A stretch of DNA of 64,000 nt from Oreocharis arfaki. Taxonomy: Eukaryota; Chordata; Aves; Passeriformes; Paramythiidae. The stretch lies in assembly GCA_013398015.1 (NCBI GenBank), contig VZRR01007842.1:310001-374000 (forward strand), in the 5' to 3' direction. Below, one piece after another: positions 1 through 13,775 of this stretch. The notes under the pieces are model-generated. The model was given only the letters and a program-made list of their open reading frames with translations. It made no database searches and was not told the origin of the DNA. Position numbers and translations under genes: made by a program. Numbering within the stretch: position 1 is the first letter of the stretch; every line of letters starts with the position of its first letter.

Positions 1-3000
1 GGAAAGAGGTTAATATGACTGGTTTGACTGGAGTGGAAGGTGGTGCATTTTTTAAAATGCTGAGGAGAAGATGAAAATAAGGTTATTGGGAGATGTATTT
101 GTCTCTGAAACTTCATCAGCTGCAGTAATTAAGCAGCACCAAGGAATGTATTTTCATGACAGGTGCAGAACTGGAGTAATGCTAACAGAGACAGCGTACT
201 AGTGATGTACAAACAGCTCTTCTCACTTCTGCTGCTAACTCCTCATGCTGCTCTAGGTCCACATGCTTCTCCCCTCTCCTCCTTCCTCTCTCCATATTTC
301 TCTTTCTCTTGTTTCTTTCTCTTAGTTTTTTCAAGCAAGGCCAATGCACATCCTTTTTATTAGCACTGATAGGGAAGGGAACAAAGGCTGAATCTGCCTG
401 GCAAATTTGCATGCCAAATTCATAAGACTGTCAGGCTTCTCTCATTCCCAGAAGTATCTGTCCTTAAAAACACTTGTAACAGAAGTGACATTGTAAGCAA
501 GACAAGTGTCCCCAATGAGCAAATGAAGCTTTTCAGAATTAAGTTTTCAGTAATATACGTCAGCATTCAGTCAATTGTTTTCTTAACCTGATTATGCATT
601 GCGTTCCTTGTAACAATAAACATCACATTTGTCTTTTATGGGAAAAGAAAAATGGAAGTAAGGAATGTGTAGACAGTCAGGAAGAGTGTAACTGGGACAT
701 GGATTCAAGGCAGGATGCCTTGAAAACCCTCTTTCAGATTTGTTTTTCTCTTTTGGTGACCTCGCCCAGTTTTTTTATGTTTCTTTTGCTGCAGTATACG
801 TGACTGCATGACACCAGTTCAAACTCCCTTCTTCATCACGTAAGAACAAGAGACAGTTCCCCCCAGTCTCCAGCGCTCACATGCGGGCACCCCTGCCCTG
901 GGCTCCGTGTTGCACTGCCACCAACATATTGGCATGCAAGAAAGGCACAGGCCTGTTGCCACTGGGTTTCCTCACTGCGTGCAGGTGACACGGGTTGTGT
1001 TTGCGCATAGGGTTTCCATGGGGCTTTGCACCGTGACCGCCCTGCCACAGCTGACACATGCTGATAGGTGTGAGCTCTCCTTTTTTTATAAGAGGAAAGC
1101 AGGACCTTAAAATGGATCAGAAATGATCCAAACGATCCTTATAATCACAGTGTCCCAGAGCCCTTGGCTCCCTGGGTAGGATGGATGCTCTTTCTCTGCA
1201 GCCAACCCCAGCCCCAAGAGCCCTGGGGGTGCACCAAAAGCTTGGTGCAGCACACAAATCAGTGTTTCATGCAAGAATTCATTTCTGGTCACCTTCTCCT
1301 TCTTTGTCCGACTCCCATGGTCCCATGGGTGCTGTGGAATTCATTCCCCTGACCCAGAATTTCCTTTGGGTCGCTACACAACTTCCAAGGCCAGACATCC
1401 AAAACTTTGGGCTTAACTGTTCTGCCTTTGTCTGAACCGTTCTGGGAAATGCAATTAGCACATGTTTACCTAGATGAGAGGCACATTGTAAGGCCTAATG
1501 AATGGCCTCAGAGAACCTGATGTGGTGTTAAAGCCTAGAAGAGCCTGATAAGGAGGTGAGCTTTACTTAATTAAGTTAACCGTCAGATTAATCAAGCTGC
1601 ATGTTAAAAAAAAAAAGCAAGGTGAGAGCACACAGCTCCTGCAGGTTTGTAGTCTTGTTTCTAGGGCCGCCCTCATTAGACAGAGCCAAACACAGTATCT
1701 GTCGGAGGGTATGTACATTGCTGGGGTACATGCTGGTCCTCCCTGCTTATTTATGCTTTACAAAGAGTAAATTTCAGAAATAAATTGTTGATCTACTCTG
1801 CATGCAGTGAAACTTTGCCCAGGGCTGGACTGGTGATTTTTTTTTTCTGTGTGTCTACTTGCTCCTTTGGATGATGCCCACATGCTGCTATTTCAGTTCC
1901 TAACCAAGCAATTATCCAGCTACATGCATGTGCAGCAAGCACACTGAGTACAGCTACCTCCCCGGTGACTTCAAGGAAGCTCAGGTGTCTCTTTCACTCC
2001 TTTTATTGCATTGACCCTTTGTACTTTATGCTGTAATTCTTCTTCTTTAGCGATTTATGGCTATAAAGGTATATCCTTTTAAAGCCCTCTCTCCTCTCTT
2101 GGCAGATTGCAATTCTTTTTCTTTTTTTTTTTTCTTAATTTTACTTTTTAATGACTAATTAGCTGGGGACTTTGTGGATAGGCTGTTGGTTTTAGTGCCT
2201 CACTGCAGGGCCCCTTCCCGCTCGAGTGTAAAAGACAGAGAGGTCGCAATAGCAGTGCTCAGCATAATTTCCCCCCTCCTCCACTGGAAATCTGTCACCC
2301 ACCTCTTTAGCTCTTGACGAGAAAAAAGGAAGAAAGAAGCAATATGTGGGAGAATCTCTGTGGTGTGTTGTCTGGCAGTCTGACATGCTAATGTTTCTTT
2401 TGCTGGGAAACAGCTGAAAAGGGAAAGGCCTTGCTGACTGGCTTCTCTTGCCCTCCACGGTCAGGCAGAAGAAGACGCTGAGTGGGAAACCAGAGCTGGT
2501 ACAGCCAGTAAGCCATGCAGAAGCAGCCATAAATCCCCTGTCAATGTGCAGATGAAACTCAGTCAGCAGAAAGTTCTCAGGTGCTGGATACAAGCCTAGG
2601 TGGAAGAAGATAGAGGACAGTGTCACCCAGTGGAGCTGGAGCAGAGGGGAAGGGAGCCCTCAGTGATGGGCGGTATGATGCAGGGGCCCAAAGGGCCTCA
2701 ACACAAGCCCAAGAGAGCACCTGAGCAGAGGACTGTACCAACAAGGGCCTCTGCCAAATCTCTGATAACTGTGTCTGAAGGGAAGTCTTTCCAACTGAGT
2801 AGCAGTGTCTCTTGGAGGGGGTTATTTTGTCTTCCCGGGGTGAAAAAGGTGAACAGAGCCAGCATGACTCTAGACAGTTGTAGCCATGTCTAGTGGAGTC
2901 TTAACTGTGCAAACATCTTGGGTAATCAATAGTTTAAACATAGTTGAACGTACTAGGCAAAATCTACTGGTGGTTTTTTTTTCTTGGGAAAAAGTAGAAT

Positions 3001-6000
3001 TCCAAGGAATGATGAAGACTTGAGAGTTGATGTGAGTATCTATGGCTTTGGGTGATCTGTCAAATCTCAGAAAATGTACTGTATTGTATAATGTAAAATG
3101 GAAGAATGAATGTTTTACCTTTAATGGAAAGATATAATCTAGCGTAGGACTAATTTATACATGCATTGCTTTATGAATTAAAAGATGGTATCTTCCAGTT
3201 CATACTCACCATGCTTGTAAGACATGTTTCAGGAGACAGAAAACATGTAAGCAAGGAAGTAAACTTAAGCCATGTCGTATTTGTTGCTTTTGATTATGTC
3301 AGCTTGGAGGAAGAATCCTCAGAAAGAGATCTAACAGAAATATTTACAGTGACACAGATGACACTACACCCCCTGGGCTTTGGCTCAGGCAAGTGAGATA
3401 TCCAGGCAAATCACTTTTTCTTACTGGAGAAGGAAAAAAAACACATTAAAAAATGTCATTTAATGCATGCCATAGCTGTAGAAAGGTGTTTTTTATATGA
3501 GGAACCACTGATGTATTTCCTTACAGACAGTATACATCACTGTAAGCCAGTCTGCCTGTTATATTTTGTGTATCTGTCTATGTGGACACTTCCTATTCTA
3601 ATTTAATTTCAAGAAACTGAACTTTCACAAAGAGATTTATTATGGATGTGATGATTTCAGACTTTAAAAGTGAGCAACAGGTGATTTTAAAAGATGATAT
3701 ATACTTTCAAATACATCAAATGTTTCACTGGGTGAATGATTAAGATGAGCTTGATTTTATCTGGATTATCTTTAAATGCCCAAATTAGTTTTCACACTGT
3801 CTAAAGGGATGCAGAGATCTGGGTTCGCATTTGTGAATCCGAAGGCTGGGGCTGACTCTCATTTGCTGTCTGAATGGGAAACTGGGTTTTTTTTGGCTTT
3901 GGATACACTGCATTTCTCTAAGATATGTACTCTTTGTCCATTTGTAAACTTTGCCCAGACACAGTTTGAAGACTTTGTTTGTCAAGAGTTTCTGAGTGCT
4001 AAACAAATCTTGCCGGGGGGCAACCCTGTACCTTGTGGTGTTTCACAGGTGGGGTATGGGTCTGTGTCTTGGCTTTTTGCTGCACGTGTGCCTAGGCTGC
4101 AGTGAGCCCCAGCATAATCTCTGCTTGGAAACTGTCTCCTGAGGCCACGATAGCCAGGGCTGGACCCAGTTTCCCACTGCCTCTTCAAATCTGTGGATGG
4201 CTGAGAATGCCTGCATGGGACCTATCCATGCTCCCCACGAAAAAAGAAAACATCAGTTCCCATTTCTAGTCGAGATTAAATGACAGCTTCACATGCAACT
4301 ACAAAAGGAAAGTATCCAGGAGGGAGTAAGTGATCTGTCCTCCCACGTCAGTTCTCTGCTGCTAGATCAAAGCTACCAGGAACTTAAAGGGGCAGGTCCA
4401 GGGAAAACCTAATCCCCTACTTGTTCAGTGGTAAGGTTTGTGATAGCTGACGTTTTCCCCAGTGCCCCAGTCCTTTGAGTCACACAGCTTGGTGAGAATT
4501 GTTTTCTTAAGCGTCCATTTCTGGAAAAAAGGCCTGAAGACATGACTGAAGTCCTCCTTTGTCAATGAGAAGTGAAAAGAAAAAGGGCCAAACATTGTTT
4601 TAAGCAGTACATTTTAAGCTTTTCTGTGATCCAGGTTCTGGGGTTTTTTAAGCATAGCTGTGACAGCACTGCGTTACGATTATGCAGCACAGTAAAACCA
4701 TGCTTCTACTGCCATCACTACCTCTTCACTTTGCTAATCCTTTCTGCTTCTCCATTCCTTCTTCCTGGGGTTACTCAGCCCTCATCTTGCCTCTATTGCC
4801 TTTCTCAGTCTTTCCCTTCTCACCACCTCCCTGGGCTCCTCCCTGTCATGCACCAGTGAGCACCAGAAAGGCTTTAGTTCCTTGGTTCCATTCTCATGTC
4901 CCCTCCATCAGCAGCACTTTTTCACTCCAGGCTCCTGGTGGCTTTAAGGGACAGAGTCGCCCAGAGCTTGCTGCCTCCTTCTACACCTGGCAGAGGACAG
5001 TTTTGGTGCTGAGGTTCATAGGGCTCCCTGGCACTCCTGCAGCAGCTGAGGGTTGCCACTGCAGGATGTGTGCAGCTGCAGCAAGAGGTACCAGAGAGGT
5101 ACCACAACTCCCAAGACTGATCTTCTCAAGGTGAAGGCACCTCACGTGACTTACCTTAGCAAGGAGAAAGATACAGGAGAAACAAATGATGGTGGTTGTA
5201 AAAAAGAAACAGAAATGGGGAAGGAGAAAAAGGTTGGATTTCAGACTAATGTTTTAGTGTTTTACAGTTTAGGCTTTGTTTTTATCCAGTTGAAGTTTAG
5301 TCTATGGGGCTGTGATTATTGCCTGTGGAAGTGAAGGCGAGAGAGGCAGCTCCACAAGGAAACTTCTGTCCATGGTGTCCTCTGTCCCTGGGCTCCCCTG
5401 ACACTCACTGGAAAAAGCTAAACTCTTCTGCAGGGCAATTCAAAGCAGAAAATTAACTCCATGCTCTCCTTTGTCTGTCTAAGGCCGAAGTTCCCTTTTC
5501 TGAATAACGCCTTCCCTGCTTTTCTTGACGCATTGCTTTGTTGAATTAAATGGGGCTCAGTGTGTGAGTTTACCTGGACAGCCATTAGCAAACATGCATA
5601 AAAGCTACTCCTGCGAGGAGCAATTGCAGGGAGGGCTGTCATGCAGCTCTGCAGGCTGCTCTGGCTCGGAGCAGAGGAGAATTGGCAGTAAAGAATGATG
5701 GCTTTATTTGTACACCAGTTTCAGGTGGAAACAACAACTTCTTCATGCAAACCCTTCTGTTCATAAAGCTTTTTGCTTGATGATGGAACCATTTAGCAAT
5801 CACTAAACCCTGTTGAAGTGTAGATGCTTGTTTTTCATTCTGAAAAGATACATATATACGTGTTTCCTTCTGATAATTTAGTGTTGCTACCAACATCTTT
5901 CACCAACATCTGCTTGAAATAATTCTTCTGGCCCATTTGTCTCCCCTGCTATACACATTCTCAGTCCTACTGAATTTTTGTGTAACCACGGGCAGTGTTG

Positions 6001-7107
6001 GCTTGTGGCGCTGGACTAACTCTGAGTCAAGTGTGAAAATGTGCCTGTAGGCAGCAAGTGACAGTCACATGTGCCACTGGGTACAGCTGCACAGGAAAAC
6101 GAGCTCTGTGTGTCGCCACCGCAGGAGAGTGTCTGCTGGTAGCCAGGTGTAAGTCCCAGAGGTTGCTGAGACAAGGTGCTGACCCTCTTCAGTTCCCAGG
6201 AATTGCATTTCATGGTGAGACCAGGAGGCCTCGTTCCCCGTGGAGGCTTTGCCCCTTGTAGTACCCTGCCCTGGCCCCTCAAACCTCTTCTTTGTAACCT
6301 TTGCAAATGCTCGCTGGATGTGCAAGCACTGCAGGACTTAATGGTGCTATTATGGTTGGCAGGAGTTTGCATTTCCTTGATGCACGCAAAAAGTGCCACC
6401 TCCACCAAGGCCCCTTAAGGTCTTCCTGTCTCCAGCTGATGCTAAATATACCATTTAGAGTCCTTATGACCCTCTCAAAAATACAGCTTACCTCCTGAGC
6501 GATTTCCACAAGTATCCAGGACTCACCAGAGATAAATTCCCGATGGCAGCATGAAGCCCTGGAAGCACAGATGTAGAGTTGCTTGTAAATCTAGCTCAGA
6601 GCAAAACATAAGAAGCCCATGAAGAAGATGACCAAGCTCTGCCGAGGTATGCCCATGCTCACAGACATTTCCAAATGATCCCAAAACCAGGCACGGGCTA
6701 CATGAATGACTGTGGGAGAATGAGAGCAACTTGTCTGAGTGTGGGGAGCCCTGTATCCAGCTACCAATTCAGAGAGTTTGCTTTGGAGGAGGATCTTAAC
6801 CCACCTCCAAAGCAAGACATCTCACTCCCCAGCCTATTTGAGAGTCTCCGACTCACATTCATCCATACCGTCTTCCTTTGAGCACATGAGGAAAAGCCTG
6901 CCAGAGCATTTCTATTTTTCCAGAGAGTGAGATGGTTATCTAATTGGCTTCTATTTCCAGTTGTCCCGGAGAAGCTGAGGGAGGATCTGGGCTCATTTAG
7001 CTCTAAGCAGCAGGGTTTCAAGGACCCTTCCCCATGGCACCTCACTCTCCCTTCAGTTAGAGATCCAACCCAGAGCTTTGCATTCCCACGCACTGGCTGT
7101 TCATGTA
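1..7107. other. Unique non-coding DNA, no gene recognised
   Basis: All six frames are broken by frequent stops. The longest frame, on the minus strand at 2192-2626, has no recognisable domain and an unstructured composition. The stretch holds a run of eleven A at 1606-1616, several poly-T runs (for example near 1840 and 2115-2130) and no repeat family I can name. The AT-rich part at about 1450-1610, with TTAATTAA and other homeobox-like cores, could be regulatory, but only by its look. Best read as intergenic or intronic sequence. Confidence 0.6.
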
Positions 7108-7168
7108 CGAGTTGGACTCGATGATCCTTGTGGGTCCCTTCCAACTCAGAATATTCTGTGACTCTGTG
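7108..7168 (+). mobile_element. CR1 LINE, extreme 3' tail
   Basis: The segment carries the avian CR1 3' end: GTTGGACTCGATGATCCTTG at 7111, then GGGTCCCTTCCAACTC, closing with two 8-bp terminal units ATTCTGTG and ACTCTGTG at 7153-7168. Only about 60 bp are present and the upstream sequence is unrelated, so this is a severely 5'-truncated copy, which is usual for CR1. Orientation is plus. No coding part remains. Confidence 0.85.
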
Positions 7169-9327
7169 TCCCATGTCTGTGTGTGAACAGCGGCCACTAC
7201 ATGGAGTGGAGCCCTGTCCAGACCTCAATACCGGAGACTCATTCAGAAAACCCTCACAGTGAGAGGCCATTACCAGCCTTCTCCCACTCCTGCTTTCTCA
7301 TCCTGGCCCTGCTCCCAAAGCCATTTGCTATTACCAGGCTGCTGTTGTCCCTGCAGCAAAATCAGCGTGATGCACCTGAGCATGTCTCAGGGCCAGGGTG
7401 GCTTCTCGTAAACTGTAGTGTTTAAGCTATGGTGTAAGCAGCAATGTGGGTGAGAGATGGGTGCCCCCTACCCTTGTGTTGGTTCTGTGGAGGTGAAGGT
7501 AACCACTAGCTGGGGTTGGATGGGGGGAGATACCATCTTACACGAACACAGCCTTAAACTAAGTGAATTGGAAGCAAAGCCTGACATATCTCTCAGGTTT
7601 AAGCTTAAAGCACTTTACAGGCTCCTGAGAAACAAATTTCATGGTGCTGTTGGCAAGTTTTATAGGTAAGTGTTTAATCCCTGTTCTGTTAATAAGGCAG
7701 CTAATGCATGATGTTTTCCTCAGTCATATAATGTACCATCAACCATGTAAAACGTCTCCGGCCCAGAATGGCAGCACCTCTTGTCTGCACCTCTGGGCAT
7801 CACACACATAGCAGGACACCTGTGAAGCCAGAGAGGTGCAAAGCCTCCAGGGATGACAGAAATTCGTGCTGATTTTGTTTGGCATAGGGCGCATTCAGGA
7901 GCGATTTGCCTGGGGCCGCAGCACAGTCTGTGTAACTCTGTCTGAAAGCCATGGCTTGAATTCTGGTCTCTGAGCCCTCCTGGCCTCTGCACTTCGGCTG
8001 GGCTCTGAGTCCCTTGGCACAAACAAGGGAGCTCAGCAGGCTCCATCATTTCTCCAAGCACCAAAAGAAGTGAATGCTGGAAATGCTCTTTTCTGAAACA
8101 TTGGTACTTGACAGCCCCTGCCAAGCATTAGCAGGCCAGTAAAATCTCTCTACATAAATTGGGTTGTAATTAGTGTGATTTGTTTAATGTCACCTTGTCT
8201 GGCTGTCTGAGAAACTGTCTCAAAATATAAAAACACCACGCTTCTCAGTTGAGAGAGTGGACTCTGACTTCCACATAATAAAAGACATTTTTATTTCTCC
8301 CAATTTTTTTACCATGGTCTTTTAAAATCACTCAGGCTGGAGAGCCCAAGCCAGGTTAGGTAAGAATTCCCAGATGAGGAAAATAAGACATAGTAGCAAC
8401 AAGCATAAAATTTTCTTAATAAAAGTAATACTATAATAATTAATGGATGTTGTATTTCGTGGGCAGGACAACAGAGTAAAAACATTCTGATAGCCCAAAA
8501 TACCTTGCATGTGTGCAAACAAGCCATTTTAGGGGAAGCAATAGAGAGGTGAGAGGAGAAAGTAGTTTGCTTGCTGGAAAGGGGCATCAGGGTCTGACGT
8601 TCCTCCCTGATGTCCCTCAGCTCCTGCGCTGCACACACAGGTGTGAAGGGCCAACACGAGTGATTTATGGCAATTTTTCCACCAGGTGGCAACAAGGAGA
8701 GTAATGGGAAAGCAGTCGAGGGGCACTGGGAAGCCTAGAGAGGAACTGGGTAGCAGCACTGTGGCTTCCCGGTGGACTCCAATACATTAAGAAAGCCCCA
8801 GCTTGAATGTGGTCCCATCCATCAGAGTCCAGAAAAAGCTCATGACAGACACAACAGGAGGAAAAATGGTCAGGTCTTATGCTTGGTTGTTGAAACCTGA
8901 TAAAATAATTCTTCTCTTCCCCATCCCATGAGCATCACCAGCAATCTGAGAAAGAGAAAGAGAAAAAATAAAGACTGGGGAGCCTTTTCAAGCATGAGAA
9001 GTATTTGGGGATGAGAAAGGTGCAGAAGGAACACTGAATGCCCAGCTCAGCAAGAGCATTTTTCAACTTTAATCTTCCTTTCAAATGTTTTGCTTTTATT
9101 CCAACTAATTGAACAAATGTCTTAAAATTCACAACACAAACTGAATTTGATTAAATCTAGCTTGGTTCATATGATAAAGCACTGCAGTTAGAATGCAGCT
9201 AGAAAAATACATTATGCTAGGACAAATAAGTATGGTTAACTTCAATAAGAGCCAAGGTAAATTGCTTTTTGCGTGAGATGTGCAATTTTACCTCAGTATA
9301 GCTTTAATCAAAGTAAAGTATTATCGG

Positions 9328-9354
9328 GCAAGGGGGGATAAAAAACCCCCTTGC
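9328..9354. repeat. Perfect 9-bp inverted repeat (hairpin)
   Basis: GCAAGGGGG at 9328-9336 is followed by a 9-base A-rich loop and then CCCCCTTGC at 9346-9354, a perfect complement. The stem is GC-rich inside AT-rich DNA. There are no flanking genes or T-run to suggest a function. Confidence 0.6.
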
Positions 9355-12300
9355 AATGTAATGTTACATCTACCGACCACTCAGTAACATTTTAGTTTAA
9401 GTTGCTAAATAAAGCCTAGGCTACACATTATCTGTCCCCAGTTGGTATGTAAACAATTACGTTCAGGCAATATCTGGCTATGAAATAATTTATATTTACA
9501 ACAGATCAAGAAAACCCCCACAGATGTGTATGGAAACTGTCCATCAGAAGTTTGTCTGCCACCAAAAATTTCACTGAAAGGGGAAGAATGAAAATAAATA
9601 CAGGTATTTAAATGGAGTTTGCAATTCACACTTCCGTGAGTATTTTCACAGCCAAATGAAAAAGAATGTAAATTAAACACAGCCAATAAAGTGGATAAAA
9701 AGTATTAACCTTGCATTTGTGGGAAGGGATGTTGCTGTTTGCTCTTCAGCAGTCCATAGTTGATGTTATGTTATCCATAATTATTATGTGAATATTATGT
9801 GGATATAATGTGGGTGTTTGAAATTCCCACTTATGGCTCATTGCAGCCTACCTTCCCTCTGGGGAGGACCTGCCCTTTTTTGAGGGGGCTAACAGTGGTG
9901 TGCTGCTGCCATTGCCTGCTTTGGCTGTATGGATGCCTGCTGGTGGCAGAGGAGGATCACCTGCAACCCCTTTCTCACAGGCCTATGGCTGGAGCTGAAC
10001 CTCCAGTTAGGGCACAGCAAGAGGCTGGGGAAGCACAGTGCAAGTGCTGGGAAAAAAACCTTGGTCTTTGATTTCACCTGGAACCACAATCTCCGTGGCC
10101 AGGATGGGAAGACACTGACAAGCAGCTTCCAACAGAGCCTCAAAAGGGTTTCACACTCCCATATTTCTGTGTGCCACAGGAGCATAGTGCCTAACATGCA
10201 GTATACACACCAGACACAGCCTCGTCTGCTCACTGCAAGTGTCCTTTGGCTCACACACCCTCTCCTTGCAGGTTTGCCCTCAGCTTACCAGCTGGGCACC
10301 ACAACCAGCCAGTGTAACTGTAGAGCTGGAAACAGCACTGGAGGGTAGGAGTCATCAAAGCTTGTGCTGGTGAATCATCAAGCTGCAGGCTTCTGAGACC
10401 AAAAAAAACCCACCTACACATCTGTCTGCTGTGGAAAAAATGTAGGGAAGTTTTCTGACAGTTCACGATCTGTATTGTGCTGCCCATAAGCTTCCCGACT
10501 GCATAGGGAGAGCTGAGCTCACTGCAAACCTGAAGCTGAGCAGTGGCTGTGCAAGGATGAGAGGGGCCTGCTGCCTTTGTCATGGTGGTCAGAGTAACCT
10601 CCTGCTCTCCATCCCTCAATTCAACCGAGGAAGGGCATGGAAGTTGTGTTTAAGCCACCAGATCTGTGAGTATCTGCATGGAGGATGATTTAGCAACTTG
10701 GAGAGCCACCAGGAATGCCTCAAGAGAACTAGTAAGGCAGTTCTCAGCACGTTGTCAGCTGAAGTAAGAATAGACTAAAGCAAATGTGTAAAGCCTTGAT
10801 TATAGTCAAATGTTTGGTAGAGGCAAGATGAGGGTTCATTAGATAGCAGACAATCTGGGCAGTCTAGCACTAAGGACCACATACAGTCGTTTCTCAGAGA
10901 CAGAAAGTATTTGTTGTCTCACCATTCAGCATGCTTTTTTACTGAGAATCCCACCAAAACCATCTTCATTTGAATTTTATGTGGGAATCTTAGCTTCTGG
11001 GAGGCAAGGCAAAGGAGGGACATGACACCCTCAAGTGTCTGCAAGTACAGAACTGTTTTGCACAGAAACTAATTCTGGGATGATGGAAAGGTGGCATGTA
11101 CCCTCAGGCATCCTTTGCACTCAGCGCAGAGCTCAAGGGAGACCTGTGCATGGCACCCTAACTCTGAGCACCAGGCTTTGACCCTGAGGTGTCAGGCTGC
11201 TTTGGCTGTGGGACAGGGCAGCAGAGAAGAGAGACAGGCACTTCCTTCCAGGGGTGTTCCACAGCAGGCAGGTCAGGGTCCTGTGTTGGGCCACTTGGCT
11301 AGGCAGAAATTCGGGCTTGGGAATCAGGCGTTCTCCCGGACAGGTAGAGGACGTAGAGGTGTGAACAAGCTGGTTCCTCTCAGGGCACGGAGAGGTCCCC
11401 ATGAGCTGATTTAAGCTTGGGTTTGCAGCCCTGCCAACAGACTACTGAATGTCATTTGTGACTGGCCCTGGAAAGAAAAGATGTAGGGAAAAGTGACCAA
11501 GCAGCCCCTTTGCAGAGGTCAGAAAGCAGTTCCAGTTGCCTTTTACTGTCCTTCAAAATTGTGGGAACCCTGGAAGCCAAACCCACTCCAGGAGCAGCCT
11601 GAGAAGAGACCATAGCCCATCTGAGAACATATGGGAGCACTGAAGGGAAATACAGACAATTTCTGCTTTGAAAGAGGCTCTCTTCCTCCTTTGGGATCCT
11701 AGTGCCCCTTTGCATGACCACGTGCTTTCTGATTTCACAGGGAGCCGTGGATCAGTTCTCGGGAGGAAAATGGCTTGGTAAAGGCTGAAAACCAGCTAGT
11801 CTTCCCTGCCTTCCTTCTCCTCTTCCCTGTGTTCTCATTCCTGGCACATTGCAAAGCACAGCCCCTGCCTCCTCATGCCAGAAGCCCAGTATAGAGGAGA
11901 TATGGGAGCTGCAGGAAAAGTAGGGTCTTCTGGTGCTCCCGGGACAGGCTGAGCATGTCTGACTGATTGTGGCCCCCTGGGCATGGTCTCCGCTACCCTT
12001 ACCTGGCCGTGCCTTATCCTGAGGTAGAAATGCCTGCCATGCCAAGGGGAGTGTTTTCACACAAGGGCTTGGACTCATGCTTTAACAACCTACCTTGCTT
12101 CTACTATTTTTGGAGACTGTCTAAAAGAGTGAAGCATGTGCATCTGACTCCAGCTGAAATTCAGCAAATTTCACTTCTTCAGGAAATGTGTCTTTGCACC
12201 TACAGGATAATTTTTAGTCCACCACATCCAATGACACATATCCTGCTCATGTCAAGACCAGGAGGTCTTGAGGACAGAATGGGTGTTCCCTTCTGTGTAG

Positions 12301-13753
12301 CACCTCCTCCTTCTCCTCAGCTGCCTTCCTGCAATACAGGATCTACCATCTCTGTCTCTTGGATATCCACCACACTTTTCTGCACCATGTTTTCAGCTGT
12401 GATTTATTCACATCCTTCATGTTATTTCTCATGAGAGAAATTTTTTCTCTTTCCAGCCCCTCGGTTTTATTAGTGCACAAGTGTGTTGGTTGCACACAGG
12501 CTCTCATGTGAAGGGATTTAACTGGGAGCATTTCACCTGGCCAGATTAGAATCTACCTCCTCCTGAGTGCACACATATCACTGCCTCAAAATGCAGTACT
12601 TCATGTAATTTTGATTCTGACAGTAAAGGCTGCACTGAAATCTCATCTGGGCTTGTTAGTGATGTATTGACTTAAAATACCCTGCTTTAAAGAGGGCAAG
12701 GAAAGCAAAGCAAGAAAAACTCAGATCTCCCACTGAAAGCCAGTCCTTTCAAGGGAGAATGAGCAATTTTTGGAATAGAAGCATTTTCAGTCCAAGGGAG
12801 ACAGATACTGTGTATTTCAACAAAGCCAAAATATTTCTGGGTTATGTAGTCTTAATAGTTCATGTTTTAGTAAGGGTAGCTCATGCCACCATCTGAAGCT
12901 GCATAGATAAAAACTGATCACTCACCTCACGCTGTCTATAGCCAGGTCCTTGCAGCAGCCTCCTAACAGTTTAAGCTATGCTGGCTGTAAAACAACTTAG
13001 AAAATTTCCCCAGTGCAGGCAGGCTTGAAGAAGAAACCAATTTATTGCAATTCATGTAAGTGAAAAATACATGACATTAAGTTGCTTCCCAGAGGCACTG
13101 CTAAATGAATAATGGATAAACAATGTCAGCGACCCCCCGTCCTTAACTGAGCCACAAAAAAAGAACACCAGTGGTTGAAGTTTTCATTCAGCCTGGTGGG
13201 AAACTTCCCAACAGAAGGAGTCCCAGACAGAGAGAGGTATCTGCCACTGCTTTATATGGAGATTACTTTCCCTGTGACCACTCACTTGGCTATAAATTTC
13301 TTCTGCTCTGTGGATTTACACACTAAAAATATGTAATAAGAAAGAAATATAAACTCTCTCTTTGTGGTATCGCTGACTCACATATTGCAGCTCAGCAGTC
13401 ATGGACAGCATCCAGCATTAACGCTCAAAGGGAGCTGCCATATTTATGACTTCTCCAGCCTCACAAGAGCAAGAAAGGCTGGCAGAGAGTGATTGAAGCA
13501 CAGCTGAATGAAATGCATAGAATAAAGAGGGCAAAATTATAATATTTTTAGAGTCTGAATTCCTAAAGAAGTGAGATCTGTGCAATGCAGCTTGTCTGGG
13601 CGAGGATGTGTATGTGGCAGGTTGCTCTTCCCACAAACCCCACACCATAGTCTGATCCTGCTCAGCTGCTGCCAATGACTTTTAAAAGGGGAAGGTCAGC
13701 AGTCTTGGAGGCAATTCAGTCTGTCCATCATGGATGGAAACAGATGCTTATGC

Positions 13754-13775
13754 CTAATAAGCTTATGCTTATTAG
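13754..13775. repeat. Perfect 9-bp inverted repeat (hairpin)
   Basis: CTAATAAGC at 13754-13762 and GCTTATTAG at 13767-13775 pair perfectly across a 4-base loop (TTAT). Related TAATAA/TTATTA words recur just upstream and downstream, so this may only reflect local low complexity. Confidence 0.6.

Noticed and set aside
2192..2626. 144-codon minus-strand frame
   Set aside because: No family resemblance or coding-type composition; expected by chance in this much DNA.
6761..7270. 169-codon minus-strand frame
   Set aside because: It runs through the CR1 tail at 7108-7168 and has no domain, so it is an accidental frame.
7571..7669. Exon ending at the GTAAGTG donor near 7670
   Set aside because: The donor is strong, but candidate acceptors upstream lack pyrimidine tracts.
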